From positions 121,596,989 through 121,660,988 of the forward strand of contig CM076848.1 of assembly GCA_039519185.1 (NCBI GenBank): a stretch of 64,000 bases of DNA. Reading direction: 5' to 3'. Of this stretch, positions 23,858 to 34,752 are shown one piece after another. The DNA is from Astragalus membranaceus (Eukaryota; Streptophyta; Magnoliopsida; Fabales; Fabaceae). A program made the translations under genes and the position numbers. The notes under the pieces are model-generated. The model searched no databases and had not been told where the DNA came from. It saw nothing but the letters and a program-made list of their open reading frames with translations. How positions within the stretch are numbered: the stretch's first letter is position 1; the number at the start of each line of letters is the position of its first letter.

Positions 23858-25439
23858 TGTAACACCCCTTTTCTACCCACTAATTTAATTGGAAAATATC
23901 AGAGTTTTCAAAATTTTGTTTCGCACAAGGGATATTACACAAACTTCAATAAAACCACACTTCTTAATAAAACAGCTCAAAACATATTCACCAGGTATTA
24001 CGTAGCACATCACAAAAGGCAAATCTCAAAACCACAGTTATCATCGCAATAATACTCAACGTCAATAAAATCATCTAAGCAGCGGAATAGTAAAACAAAA
24101 CAGAAATGTCAATAAAACTTAACAACCAAAAACATCCATAACATAAAGTTCGTCCCACCCCCTGAGTGCTACGTATCAGAGCGTGACGACTCGACTCGAA
24201 TTGGTGAAGGTACCTAGTCCTTCACTCGCAATCACCTGCACGTTACCGCATGGGGGTAACATTCAAACAGAAGGGTGAGTCCAATTCAATTCATATAATA
24301 AATCATATGATAAATAATAAGTCAGGTAACAGCTCTAAATGAATCACATCACAATCCTCGATCACATCACCACAATAACCAATCACTATGTCATGTAGGC
24401 ATATGAAATGCAACCCACTCGCGGGCATATGCATGAGGTACCTTTTCACAAACGTCGCTTAGCCCTTAAGGCCTCATCGTCACTTAGCCACATGGGCCTC
24501 AAAACGTCACTGGGTTTATGCATATGGGGCATGAGACACTATGACATGCACCACTCACAAACACACAAATACACCAATACCCAAATCATAGTCAACTATG
24601 CGACTCGTCACTTACCGGTTTGCTCCCAAGAAGCACAGCACCTGTCAATTCATAATTTACACATAACGTCACTTGGCCTTTTAGACCTTAACATCACTTA
24701 GCCTTTAGGGCCTTAAACGTCACTGGGTTTCATCGTCACTTACACATAATTATCATCAACTCAAACAATAGCCACTGAGGGCAAAACGTCATTTACTAGC
24801 CACCAAGGGCATCATCGTCATTTACACTTCATTATAAATAATAATAGCCGCTAAGGGCAAAACAGTCATTTACACGTCATTGTAAATAATATTAGCCACT
24901 AAGGGCAAAACAGTCATTTACACGTCATTTATAAATAATATTAGCCACTAAGGGCAAAACAGTCATTTACACGTCATTTAGAAATAATATTAGCCAGTAA
25001 GGGCAAAACAGTCATTTAACTAGCCACTAGGGGCATCATCGTCAAAATCATCATTTTTGACATTACTTCGTTAAAACCACCGGTCGTACGCAAAAGGGAA
25101 TTTTTAAAGACACCCAAAACATCTTTTCATTGTCACAGAAACGATCACCGGGAACAGCCACCTGGGGCGCCCCAGCAACCTTCAGAAATAATAAGTTTTT
25201 ATTTTTAAAAATGGGACACGCAGATGGACAACTGAAAAAGCTTCACAACGCTTTTTGAATCGTTCAAAACGGATGTCTGAGTCAAAAGATATAGCGAAAA
25301 CAGTTTTCGAAAATATTTTGGGACATCCTGAAAACTGGCCCCCTGGGCACCCAGCGCCCAGCCACATGGCGCCCAGCGCCTAGCAAGAAGCAACACACGC
25401 ACACACCCGGGCGGTCAGCGCCCAGCGCCTGGCGCCCAA
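23858..25439 (-). repeat. 5' LTR of element B, left portion
   Basis: TGTAACACCCCTTTTCTACCC onward. It contains the anti-primer-site decamer (24173-24182), the putative acceptor (CTG complement at 24236-24238), the minisatellite (about 24768-25040), the conserved GTTCAAAACGGATGTCTGAGTC module and the beginning of the palindrome array. It is cut at the CCCAA duplication of solo LTR D (25435-25439). Confidence 0.9.
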
Positions 25440-28044
25440 TGTAACGCCCCAAAATAATTTAATTATTTATTTAATTAAATTATTTAAGGCTTGCAATATT
25501 TATTTAATTTAATTAAATAATTCGAGTTTAAGTATTTTATTTTATTTTATTTTATTAGGAGATGGTGTCACTATTTAGGTGATGCGAGCAAGGGCCCGTG
25601 ATCCACAATTAGGCCCGTGGCCCATTGCTTAGTCAAGTAATTCGACTCTCAAGGGGTCCTTGAGGCTAGTTTTCATTTTGACTCAAGTGGAAAAAAAAAG
25701 AAAAAAAAAAGAAAAGAAAAGAAAGTAACGTAGAGAGAGTGAGAAGAGAAAGTTGCGAAGAGAAGGAGAGGAAGAGGAGAAGGGGCGAAGCTCAAAGAGA
25801 AGAGGAGGAGGCTCAATTGTGATTCGCATTTTTCCCTTGGAGCTTGGCTATCAAATTCGAATTTCACAAGGTTAGGGGGTCCTCTTTTTATCTTTAATGG
25901 CTTATGCGAATTGTAGTGCCTAGGGTTAGGTTCTAGGGTAAATCATATGAATGAATTGTGTGTTGATTGAATTAATCGTAGTGTTGTAATATATGATCAT
26001 GGATTGCCTATGTTGAAAATCGCATGAATTGATGTTTGATTATTGCAAAATGTGAATTGTATGTCATATGTTTGAATATATGACTTGTTGACACTTGTGG
26101 TTGAAAATTGAGAATCATGGTGACCCTTAGTATCATATATGTAATTGGGTGTTTTGGTGAATTTTAATTGGTAATTTAAAGTGAGAAAATTTCTGTTTGG
26201 ATGCCCTATGCGCCTTAGGCGCCATATGGATTGTTGCTGAAAATTCTGTTTTTGCGCCATGGTCATGGGCGCCAAGTGCCCAGCAGTGTGCTGCGCCAGT
26301 TTTCCAAAAATTCTGTGTCACTGTGTTGCCTGTGTTGCTGTCCCTGTTGCCTGTGTTGCTGTCCCTGTTGCCTGTGTTGCCTACTGTGTTCCCTGTGCTG
26401 CCAGTTTTGGCACTTGTTGCTTGTGTCATGGGCGCCAAGGGCCCCAAAGTTCTGGTGATAGTTTTGTGCAAATTGTTTTCAGGTTTTTATACTTGGGTAA
26501 AATGGCTCATGAAAACTGATTTTGGTCAAGAAAGGAGTTGAGTTGCGAAATTTCACTAGGTGCCTAGTGCATGGGCGCCAAAATTAAAGTTCAGTTTTTG
26601 AGAAAATTATTATTGATTTATCATGTCCTGAGCATTTGGCTCGTGTAAAATGAATTTCGAAGCAAAATGAGTTGTGTAGCATGTTGGCCTTAGGCGCCTA
26701 GTGCTTGGGCGCCATGTTGCTGCTGTTCCCTGGATGTTGCTTCTGGGCGCCAGCGCCTATGTGCGCGTGTTGCCTCTTGGGCGCCTAGCGCCTGGGCGCT
26801 GTTGCGCGCTTGTTCCCCTGGGCGCCTAGCGCCTGTGCGCTGTTGCGCGTGTTGCTCCTGGGCGCCAAGCGCCTAGCGCCTGTGCGCTGTTGCGTGTTGC
26901 CTCTCCTGGGCGCCAAGCGCCCATGCGCCAAGCGCTGTGTTGCCCCTGGGCGCCCAGCGCCCATGCGCCTGTTTCCAGAATGTCTAACATTTTTCCTAAA
27001 CTGTTTTTAACATAACTTTTGACTCGGTTATCCAAATCCAACGGTTCAAAATGCGTTTTGAAGCTAATTTCAGTGCCTATCCAATAGTCTCAATTTAATG
27101 CAAAAATAATTTATTTTCACTGGTGTTTCTGGCTGATGGTGTTCAAGTGTCCAAATGGCTATTTTTACCCACTTTCTCTATGTTGTGTCAATGTCCTAAG
27201 CTGGTCTATTTGAATTGGTGTTGGTGTGAGTGGTGAAATGAATTGGTGAGTGTGATAGGGTGAGATTGGTGAGCAGAGGCTACGGCCTAATTTTAATGTG
27301 GTGAGCTGATTTATATACAATGGTGAGATCATGAATTTTAAATGATGAATTGCTTGGACTTGGTGTGTTGTAATGCATTTCCCATAGCATCTCATGGACA
27401 TATGCATTATTGGTGAGCAGAGGCTACGGCCTAATTTTGATTTGGTGAGCAGAGGCTACGGCCTATTTGTATTGGTGACGGATCCGACATGCATGTACCC
27501 GTGGAGTTTGGGTTGCATTACATGCATAAATCATATATTGTGTGGTGCTGTTTGGAAATAAAATATTGATGCGACTGTTCTATTATTGTGAATTGGTGTG
27601 CCTGACTTCCTTTTTCCTATGCATTGCTTAATTTTCATATGTTATTAATTATGAAAAGAGACTCACCCTACTGCCTTTATGTTGCTTCTTATGTCGGCAA
27701 CGTGCAGGTAATGATGAGTGAAGGTTTCCTGTATGGCTTCGTCTGGTAGGAAGTGTCACGCTCTGATACGTAGCACCAGGGGGGGGTGTCTTAGGTTTAT
27801 GCTTTATTTTCTTAAAACTGCTAGACTTTGTTGGTGATGTATTGGTTTTAATTTTGAATTGATTATTATTCCGCTGCTGATGGTGATTGGATTTAGTTGA
27901 TGCGAGCTAAGCCTTTTTCTTATGGTGTTATGTATCGTGATTTTTATGAAGTAAATGTAGCACTCGCTTGAATTGTTTTCAAAAAAAAAAAAAAAGAGAC
28001 TCTGATTTTATTAAAAGTAAAGTTATTAGAAAGGGGGTGTTACA
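25440..28044 (+). mobile_element. Solo LTR D (J family, plus orientation), 2605 bp
   Basis: TGTAACGCCCC to GGGGGTGTTACA, flanked by CCCAA (25435-25439, 28045-28049). It is the inverse complement of element J's LTRs with only a handful of differences that I could find. There is no internal region, so it is a solo LTR. It carries GGCGCC/AGCGCC palindromes (about 26700-26970), three or four GGTGAGCAGAGGCTACGGCC repeats (27268-27465), the acceptor-like ACGTGCAG|GTAATG (near 27709) and the anti-primer-site decamer GCTCTGATAC (27760-27769). Open frames here, including a 114-residue one at 26197-26541, are LTR shadows repeated in J. Confidence 0.92.
26690..26975. repeat. GGCGCC/AGCGCC palindrome array, solo LTR D
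   Basis: Repeated GGGCGCCAAGCGCC / GGCGCCTAGCGCCTG units with TGTTGCGCGTG spacers. Equivalent arrays lie in J's LTRs at about 37100-37380 and 43475-43760. The two sister palindromes sit just upstream of the AACTTTTGACTCGG module (27012-27025) in LTR sense. Confidence 0.88.
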
Positions 28045-28049
28045 CCCAA

Positions 28050-28890
28050 CGCCTTGGCGCAACGCACAACACACGCACACGGGCGCTCAGCGCCCAGCGC
28101 TACGCACACACACGCGCACGGGCGCTCAGCGCCCAGCGCTGGCACCCAGCGCCCAGTCACACACGCACAGCAACACGCCCTGGGCACCCAGCGCCCAGAA
28201 CACTTCCAGCACCAGATTTTTACCCAAATTCAGCACAAACATCATTTTTTTCCAAATTGTCTCTTGACTCAATTACAACACACATTACAATCATCATGGA
28301 TACACATAGAAATCATCAAAATTATACACTATCCATTCGAATTCAACAACAATCCCAAGCATAACATAGATCACGCATATAGCAACATCAAGAACAAGAT
28401 TTCGTAAACATCATAACAATCATAGTAACATCTAGGCTATCACTACTTAGGATCTATCATAGGAATTATTATAGAAATCGATAGGGCTCCCCTTACCTCG
28501 AATTAGAAGAATAGGATTTCTAGAGATGATCACGAACGGAACCACGGCAACCGGATCACGCCTCCTCTTTTCTCCTTGGAGCTTGCGACTCTTTTCTTCT
28601 CCCTCTCCCTCTCTACGGCGCGCCTCTCCCTTCTTTTCTCTCTTGTCTCAAATTTTCGCAAATGGTCACAACAAACCCTAACCCCTAAGCACTTGTCCAC
28701 TTCGCATATGACAAGAGTCATGGGCTTGGGCTTCTCACTTAAGCCCAAGTCCATTTAGTTTGGCACCTCCACCTTCTAATACTTCCTACACATATTAATA
28801 TCATTCTAATTAATTAAATTATACCCAGTAAATTAAATAAATGCCTAAATACTTAATTAAATAAATTAATTAAATATTTAGGGTGTTACA
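28050..28890 (-). repeat. 5' LTR of element B, right portion
   Basis: Continues the palindrome array after solo LTR D, then the donor complement CCTTAC (28491-28496), telo-box-like and Site II-like motifs and GGGTGTTACA, followed by the TGTGT duplication. The array has one more unit here than in the 3' LTR, which accounts for most of the roughly 50 bp length difference between B's LTRs. Confidence 0.88.
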
Positions 28891-28895
28891 TGTGT

Positions 28896-29385
28896 AACTT
28901 ATGAGGATGACGGATTAGATATATCCCTAATAGATAATATCCTAATTAGATAATATCCTAATTATCCATAAAGTTACTTTACAAAAAGTGGTAATGATTA
29001 AAATCATTACCAACTATCAAGTGGGAATCAATTGGGAGACGCCAAGTGTCTTGTTGACTCCACTTGGGCTTCAATGTCATGCTGAGGATAAGAGATAAGG
29101 GTGATGACTCATCGTTTCAGTAAGTGGTTACACAAATATCCCAATGGCCAGCCGCCTCATAACGCTGTAGCGTTTCATTGATGGCATACCGCTGCAGCAC
29201 TAAGGCAGAACATCAATATATTCACAAAGGCACCTATTATGCCCAATATTTAGGAAATCAAGTCTAAACTTATATTTGCACTTTAAATCACATATTCACA
29301 TGTTTAAGTACTAAAATTACTTGAGAAGTGAGCTTGATTTAAGTATTAAGAGCATAAATAACATATATAAAATAGAGTTATCACA
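28896..29385 (-). repeat. 5' LTR of element E, right portion (LTR 5' end in element sense)
   Basis: Resumes E's LTR after element B and ends near TTATCACA, the inverse of a TGTGATAA terminus; the exact edge is uncertain by a few bases. It carries further CGCTGTAGCG / CGCTGCAGC motifs (about 29163-29200). No coding sequence. Confidence 0.75.
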
Positions 29386-29847
29386 CATGACCCAGAAACT
29401 TTACTTCAGGCATCCAGAAATCACATTTTGAGGGCTTTGCATACAACTTCTTCTCTCGGAGTACATTCAGAACAATTCAGAGATGCTGAACATGCTCCTC
29501 AATGGTCTTCGAGTACACCAAGATATCATCGATGAACACCACTACAAACTGATCCAGGTACGGGTGGAAGACTCTATTCATGTAATCCATAAATACCGCG
29601 GGAGCATTAGTTAGACAGAAGGGCATCACTACAAACTCGTAATGTCCATACCGAGTACGGAAAGCTGTCTTCGGAATATCTAAGGCTCTCACTTTTATCT
29701 GATGCTAACCCGACCTTAGATCAAATTTAGAAAATACTGCAGCACCTCGAAGTTGATCGAGTAAATCGTCTATCCTTGGTAGAGGATACTTATTCTTGAT
29801 AGTTACCTTGTTCAATTGGCGATAATCAATACACAGTCGCATGCTCC
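29386..29847 (-). pseudogene. Fragment F: Tekay-type reverse transcriptase remnant
   Basis: The minus strand encodes RT from the active-site region back to the start of the palm. The frame at 29477-29692 has FRTRYGHYEFV, MPFCLTNAP (Gly to Cys in the MPFG motif), VFIDDILVYSK and then sequence ending in AKPSK-like remains. Upstream it continues as IDDLLDQL-type sequence with a stop in place of Tyr in the SGYHQ motif (near 29704). It most resembles element H's RT. Athila element E cuts it on the left and LTR G on the right, so it is the oldest layer here. Confidence 0.85.
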
Positions 29848-30831
29848 TGTAACATCCTCAAAATAATTAGGCGAATTATTTGGATGTTAACCCAATTGGA
29901 ATAAATTAGTACTTGACTGATAAATTTATTGGGTGCTAAAATTATTTATTGGTTGTCATTGGATCGTTAACCGGATAATACGGGTCAAGGAAGTTTTGGA
30001 ATCGAAATAAGGGACTAAGATCAATATGGTAATTGGACCACGCTACCACTTATTTATTAATTAAATATATGTGTGTGTGTGTGTTGAATAAAGAAAGAAA
30101 AGAAGAAAGGAAAGAAAGGAAAGAAAGAAGAATACGTAGAGAAGAGGAAAGAAGAAAAGAAAGAAGAAAAGAAAGAAGAAGAGAAAGAAGAAAGAAGAAG
30201 AAGAAGGATCACCCCCAAGCCCAACACTTCATCACCTTCATCATCTCACCTTCCTTTTCAAAACCCAAGAAGTAGGTGAGTTTTCCTCCATTTTTCCCCC
30301 TATATTATGACCTACGAATTTGTGAGGGTTTTGATGGTGATTTGGTGAAATCGTGTATTGTGTGATGAAATTGATGATTGAATCATGCTTAGGATCGAAG
30401 TCAAGAGCGATTGAACGCGATTGGAAGCTCGAAACGAAGTTAGGAGCGGTTCGGTGTTGACTGGGTTCGATTCGGTGATTTTGACATCTCGGTGATTTCG
30501 GCTCGGCAACGACTCTCGCTTCAAGGGTGAGTTTTACTCACGTTTAGGCTTATTCCGTTTTGAAATGAATTGTGTGACTTGGTTTCGAAAGATTTTGAGT
30601 CGGAAACGTTATTTTCAAATATATCGCGTTTTGACGAAATTCGTAATCGTTGAGTTTTCGATTGAATTGCTTGATTGTTTGATGTTGATTGGACTGGAAT
30701 ATTGCCTGGTATTGTGTGTTTTCGAGCTAGGAATCGATCGGGGCGAGTTTCGAATTGATCGGAAAGCAAATTTTCATAAAACAGACCATTTTTGCAATGC
30801 TGTCAAATGAGCACGATCCGTGCGTCCCAGG
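29848..30831 (+). mobile_element. LTR G: partial LTR of the C/H family, plus orientation
   Basis: Starts TGTAACATCCTCAAAATAATTAGG within RT fragment F. It shares GGGTGAGTTTTACTCAC (30524-30540) and the GCACGATCCGTGC palindrome (30811-30823) with C and H, and includes a 120 bp GA-rich purine tract (30087-30208). It is cut at 30832 by element K, so the remainder should lie beyond K, outside the window. No gene is present; the Lys/Arg/Glu-rich frame at 30033-30275 comes from the purine tract. Confidence 0.75.
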
Positions 30832-33800
30832 TGTTGCACCCGAAAAATCCGGTTTGGGACTTTTCGTTTGACAACACGGAAGAAGTTTGGAGCCGCCACC
30901 AATATTTTTATTTTAAGACCAAAACATTGAAAAAAAGTCCTTGAAAAGGCGGATGGTCTTTTGAAAACGTAGAGATGTAGGTTCGGGGGTCGATTAGGTA
31001 CGGGGAAGGTATTAGCACCCCGCACCTCCTTTCTACCGAAAGGGAACCATTAACTTGATGTGTGGTTTAGATAAAAGTTCGAGTTGAAAGCAATTTATTC
31101 TACTTCTTTTCTTTTCTTTTCTTTAAGGTTTGTTTTATTGAAAACAGGAGGGAAGAAGAATATTTTTGGTTATCTTCGAAAATCAGGACAAAACAAAGAT
31201 TTTTTAAGAGTGTCCTTGACGGGACAGGACCCCGCTCCTACGTATCTCCCGGTGCAATGGAGAATTCAAAGCTACGTAGTTCTCGGTTTTTGGTTTTGAA
31301 AATGACTTAAGGGGTTTTTCGCAATTGGGTGAGCGTTTGTGAAGACCGAACAACAATGGTAAGAATGGCCTCATCACTAACTCTTTTGAAAATGAAATCA
31401 TCATTAATGACCTAAACGGCAACGGCGCGATTGGTCATCAGTGACAATTGGTTTTACTTTTGAGGAATAAATTTTCGAAAATAGGATTGAGCTTTTGTGA
31501 AGAGTGAACAACAACGGTTAGAATGGCCTCACTACTAACTCTTTTGAAAACAAAATCATCATTAACAACCTAAACGGCAACGACACAATTGGTCGTCAAT
31601 GACAATTTATTTTATTCTTGTTTTGAAAATAAAAGGGTTTTTTTTTATTAGTGAATTTAGGAAAGAGGTTTTAGAAAAAAAAGTAGAACACTTCAAATCA
31701 ATTCTAAATCCATATCCAAATGCAAATGAATGAACAAGACTCATACTTCAACAATCAAGCAATCATGAACATATTATTCATCAACCAAGATTAAGCATGC
31801 CAATACAATCAGGGATTCAATTATCAAAGATGCAAAACAAAGTTCTCAAAGCAATTGTGTTGTGTGGGTGAGAATTGCTACGGGACGGGCAACAATCTCA
31901 AAGGAGTGTATTTACCCTAATGACTCTATGCTACAACAAGCAAGTAGGCTTACGTCTTCATTAGGAGGTCATACATGTAGAAAGGATGGCACACAATTAA
32001 GTCAACACATTTAAATGGCATCACGAACAAAAGAATGCAATTGATCATAAGCATAGGATATTCTTAGTTTAAATGAGTAAGCATGTGGATATGAATGCAC
32101 GGTTGGGTGATGATGCATGAGCATACAAGGAATGAATGAGCATTATTGAATGCAATTTTGTTTGATTTTGAAGTAATTGACATGGCATGAATGCATGAAC
32201 ATTTGGTTATTGAATGCAAGACATGATATTAATGAATGCATGAACATTTAGGAATGAATGCAAGGCATAACACTATTGAATGTATAACATACTTGCTTAT
32301 GAATGTATGTATGGCATACAAGGATGCATAAACATGTGATAGAATAAAAGAATGCAAGATGCATAAGCATATAAGAATGCATGAACATGCGAGTACATGG
32401 GAGTATGCAAGTATTAGTGTGCAAGCATGAGAGTTTGTTGCATGGATGATGTAAATAAATGAAATGCAAAGCTTAAAAATGTTTTGGTAAGAAGTGGTAA
32501 AAAATTAGAGTAAGGACGTAGTAAAAATGTTTTGATGAATGAAGGTAAAAATGTTTCAATGAATGAGGTAAAAACTCTTAGTAAAAACTTAATGAAGAGG
32601 TAAAAGTAAATTGGTAAAATCTTTTTATGTTTTAGGTGAATAGTTAATGAATAGGTAAAAACCAAAGTGGTAAAATCTTTTTAGGTTTTTTGGTAAAAAG
32701 CTAATGAAGTGGTAAAGACCAAAATGGTAAAATATTTTTATGTCTTTTGGTAAAAAGTTAATGAAGTGGTAAAGTAAAATGGTAAAAAGTAAAAAAACAC
32801 AATTGCATAATTTGCACTTGCCCAAACACAATCAAAAGGACAATTTTCAAGCAATCAAAGAGGGCAAAAATAGGCCTTATCGCCGAATGCATAGCAAGGA
32901 AAACTCAAGCACGAATTTCATCATGTTCTTGCAACCAAATCACATCAATGAGCATATGAACATAAACCCTAGGATCTACCCATACATTTGATGCTCAAAC
33001 AATTGTCATTCCATCATAGATTTCAACTCAAAATCAAAGGAAATGCAAGAACAATAAAAACCCTAATTTCTACCTATGAACCTAAAAGCATAGTTGGCTA
33101 GATCCACTTTTTTATTTAACTTAAACACCATAAATGAACAAAGAAATGCATGAACCACTAAAAACACTACATGGCCGAAACCTTTTTTTGAAATAAAGTG
33201 ATGTTTTATTTCATGAACTTTAGTGAAAAATGTGTAAAAATGCAAGGGAAATTAATCAATTAGAAGAACAACTCCTTCAAGGCCAAGGACCCATCTCAAA
33301 CACCCAAGGCTCCCTAAGTCCTTGTCAAAATGTTTGAAATGGATCCTCAAAGCAACAACAACAAGCAATCAAGAAGGAGTTGGGAGTAGAAGAGAGATTA
33401 TGCAAGAAGAACTAAATATGAGATGCAAAGTTTCAAAGCTTACCTCAAAATCACAAAGAAATGAAGAAGGAGATGATATGAACACAAAGATTGCTAGCTC
33501 TTAGCAATTTGATGATGCAAACTTGAAGAGAATGGAAGGAATGAAGATGATCTAACAAGAAATGGAAGATTTGATGGTGAAAAATTGAAGAAAATATATG
33601 GAAGAGAGGGGAAGAGGCTACGGTTTTGGGGTGAGGAAGGAGATGGAGAGGAGGTGTTTTTGGTGTGCTAGGGTTTTAGTGTAGGAGAATGAGAGGCAAA
33701 AGGATCCTTAGGTGTGGGAATGAGGGAGTATTTATAGAGTTATTTTAGGTTTAGGGGCAATTGGGTCATTGGCCTTACTAAGTGCTCTAGGATTGAGTTT

Positions 33801-34752
33801 TAAAATTAAATGGAGGGTTAGGATTAAAGGTCACTTGGATTGAGGGTATTGAGAAAACACAAAAGGTGAGAGTATGGGAGAGTGGGGGCGAAAATGAGGG
33901 AAGGGAGTGAGAGTTTTTGTAAAAAAAACTTGTCTTATTTTAGGAATAATGTGAGCCAAAAATAGGGTTAGGGGTATGATTGGGATGGAATGTTACCAAA
34001 GAGGAAAATTGGTGTTTCCTTATGAAGAGGTTAGTGTAAGAGGGTGAGGTTATTTACCAAAGAGGGCATGAATCTTCATGAGAGTGAGTGAGAATTGGTG
34101 ATATGCACCAAAAGGAGAAGGTTTAAGGATGGTACAAGGCATATTCCTTCAAGATAAGGAACAATAGTACAATAGAAGAGTGTGGAAGAATTTTGTGAGA
34201 GGGAGAGAGAGAGAGGGGATTTCGAAATTGTGGGGGGGAGAGAGAGAGAGAGAGAATTTCGAAATTGTGGGGGGAGAGAGAGAGAGAGAGGAAAAAAAAC
34301 TTGTTTTTGGTCTTTTGTCTTATTGAGGACACTTCCCTTTTTTTGAGTTTTTGAATTTTGGGCATGGAAGCGATAGTGCAACTATTGAAAATGTGTCACA
34401 TTTTTTGGGCACCATAAAATATCCTTCTAATCATTCATGACAATAAAAATTGTAATTTAATAATTGAGGAATATTTAATGGTCTTTTTTTCATTTTTCTA
34501 TGCACTAAAAATGGAGAAAATGCATTTTTAATTATTTTGGACGGGGACTTTCTTTCCAAAAATTATACAAAAATAATCCTTGGTAGAGTAACGTGTATAC
34601 CATGTCCTTGACCTGGTCTTGGTCCAAAAATAATTAATTTGCTTTTATTTAAATGCCCGAAAATGCAAAAATATGCACTATATTATTTTCTGAAGTTCCT
34701 AAAAATTGAGAAAAATACTTTTGACTTAGGCGGAAAAAATTGGGGTATGACA
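30832..34752 (-). repeat. 3' LTR of element K, 3921 bp
   Basis: Begins TGTTGCACCCGAAAAATCC, repeated at 58404 as TGTTGCGCCCGAAAAATCC, and ends GGGGTATGACA. Contents: a direct duplication of about 157 bp (31327-31483 and 31484-31640), ATGCATGAACATT/GAATGCAAG-rich sequence (about 32030-32450), degenerate GGTAAAA-rich repeats (32480-32800), and (GA)n tracts with a repeated GATTTCGAAATTGTGGGGGG block (34195-34300). No gene is supported. Confidence 0.82.
31327..31640. repeat. Tandem duplication, about 157 bp unit, in K LTR
   Basis: Two adjacent copies share GAACAACAAYGGTWAGAATGG, CTAACTCTTTTGAAAA, AAATCATCATTAAYRACCTAAACGGCAACG and TTGGTCRTCARTGACAATT. They differ at scattered sites, so the duplication is not recent. 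Confidence 0.85.

Larger units (their letters stand above)
4965..28890 (-). mobile_element. Element B: complete Tekay/Del-type chromovirus, with three later insertions
   Basis: LTR ends are TGTAACACC...GGTGTTACA. The target duplication TGTGT is at 4960-4964 and 28891-28895. The primer site matches initiator tRNA-Met (23840-23853) and a purine tract abuts the 3' LTR (19364-19379). The internal region holds one polyprotein gene. The 3' LTR (4965-19363) is interrupted by solo LTR C and element A. The 5' LTR (23858-28890) is interrupted by solo LTR D. Without insertions each LTR is about 2.37-2.42 kb. B lies inside element E's LTR, so it is younger than E and older than A, C and D. Confidence 0.92.
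1..29385 (-). mobile_element. Element E: Athila-type Ty3/gypsy retrotransposon, decayed, interrupted by element B
   Basis: Reading leftward, the order is LTR (28896-29385 plus 4003-4964), primer-binding site (3976-3995), residual gag/protease, RT, RNase H and integrase, running off the left edge. The lineage call rests on the RT motif FMDDFSVFG, the protease motif DLGASIN and a primer site matching the tRNA-Asp 3' end, all typical of the Athila branch. Element B (4965-28890) splits the 5' LTR. The 3' LTR lies outside the window, so E's own target duplication cannot be checked. The body carries frameshifts, a stop and deletions, so E is inactive. It is inserted in Tekay fragment F. Confidence 0.85.

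Noticed and set aside
26197..26541. 114-residue frame with VACVAVPVACVAVPVACVAYCVP-type repeats (also at 37529-37873 and 43906-44250)
   Set aside because: Identical copies occur in every J-family LTR; the sequence is a GTTGCCTGTGTTGCTGTCCCT tandem repeat within LTR non-coding DNA.
25440..28044. Possibility that D is a truncated full element instead of a solo LTR
   Set aside because: Both LTR ends and matching CCCAA duplications directly flank a single LTR with no internal sequence.
28530..28754. 74-residue frame repeated at 19003-19227
   Set aside because: Conserved only because both are B LTR copies; it covers the promoter/leader part of the LTR (Site II-like hairpin, GA-rich leader).
4965..28890. 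TGTAACACC...GGTGTTACA termini read as terminal inverted repeats of a DNA transposon
   Set aside because: These are the short inverted ends of LTRs. Primer sites, purine tracts, 5-bp duplications and gag-pol genes show LTR retrotransposons.
30033..30275. Lys/Glu/Arg-rich 80-residue frame
   Set aside because: Encoded by a GAAAGAAGAAA purine tract in LTR G; low complexity.
34076..34381. Ser/Leu-rich 101-residue frame (LSLSLPP repeats)
   Set aside because: Product of (GA)n tracts on the opposite strand in K's LTR.
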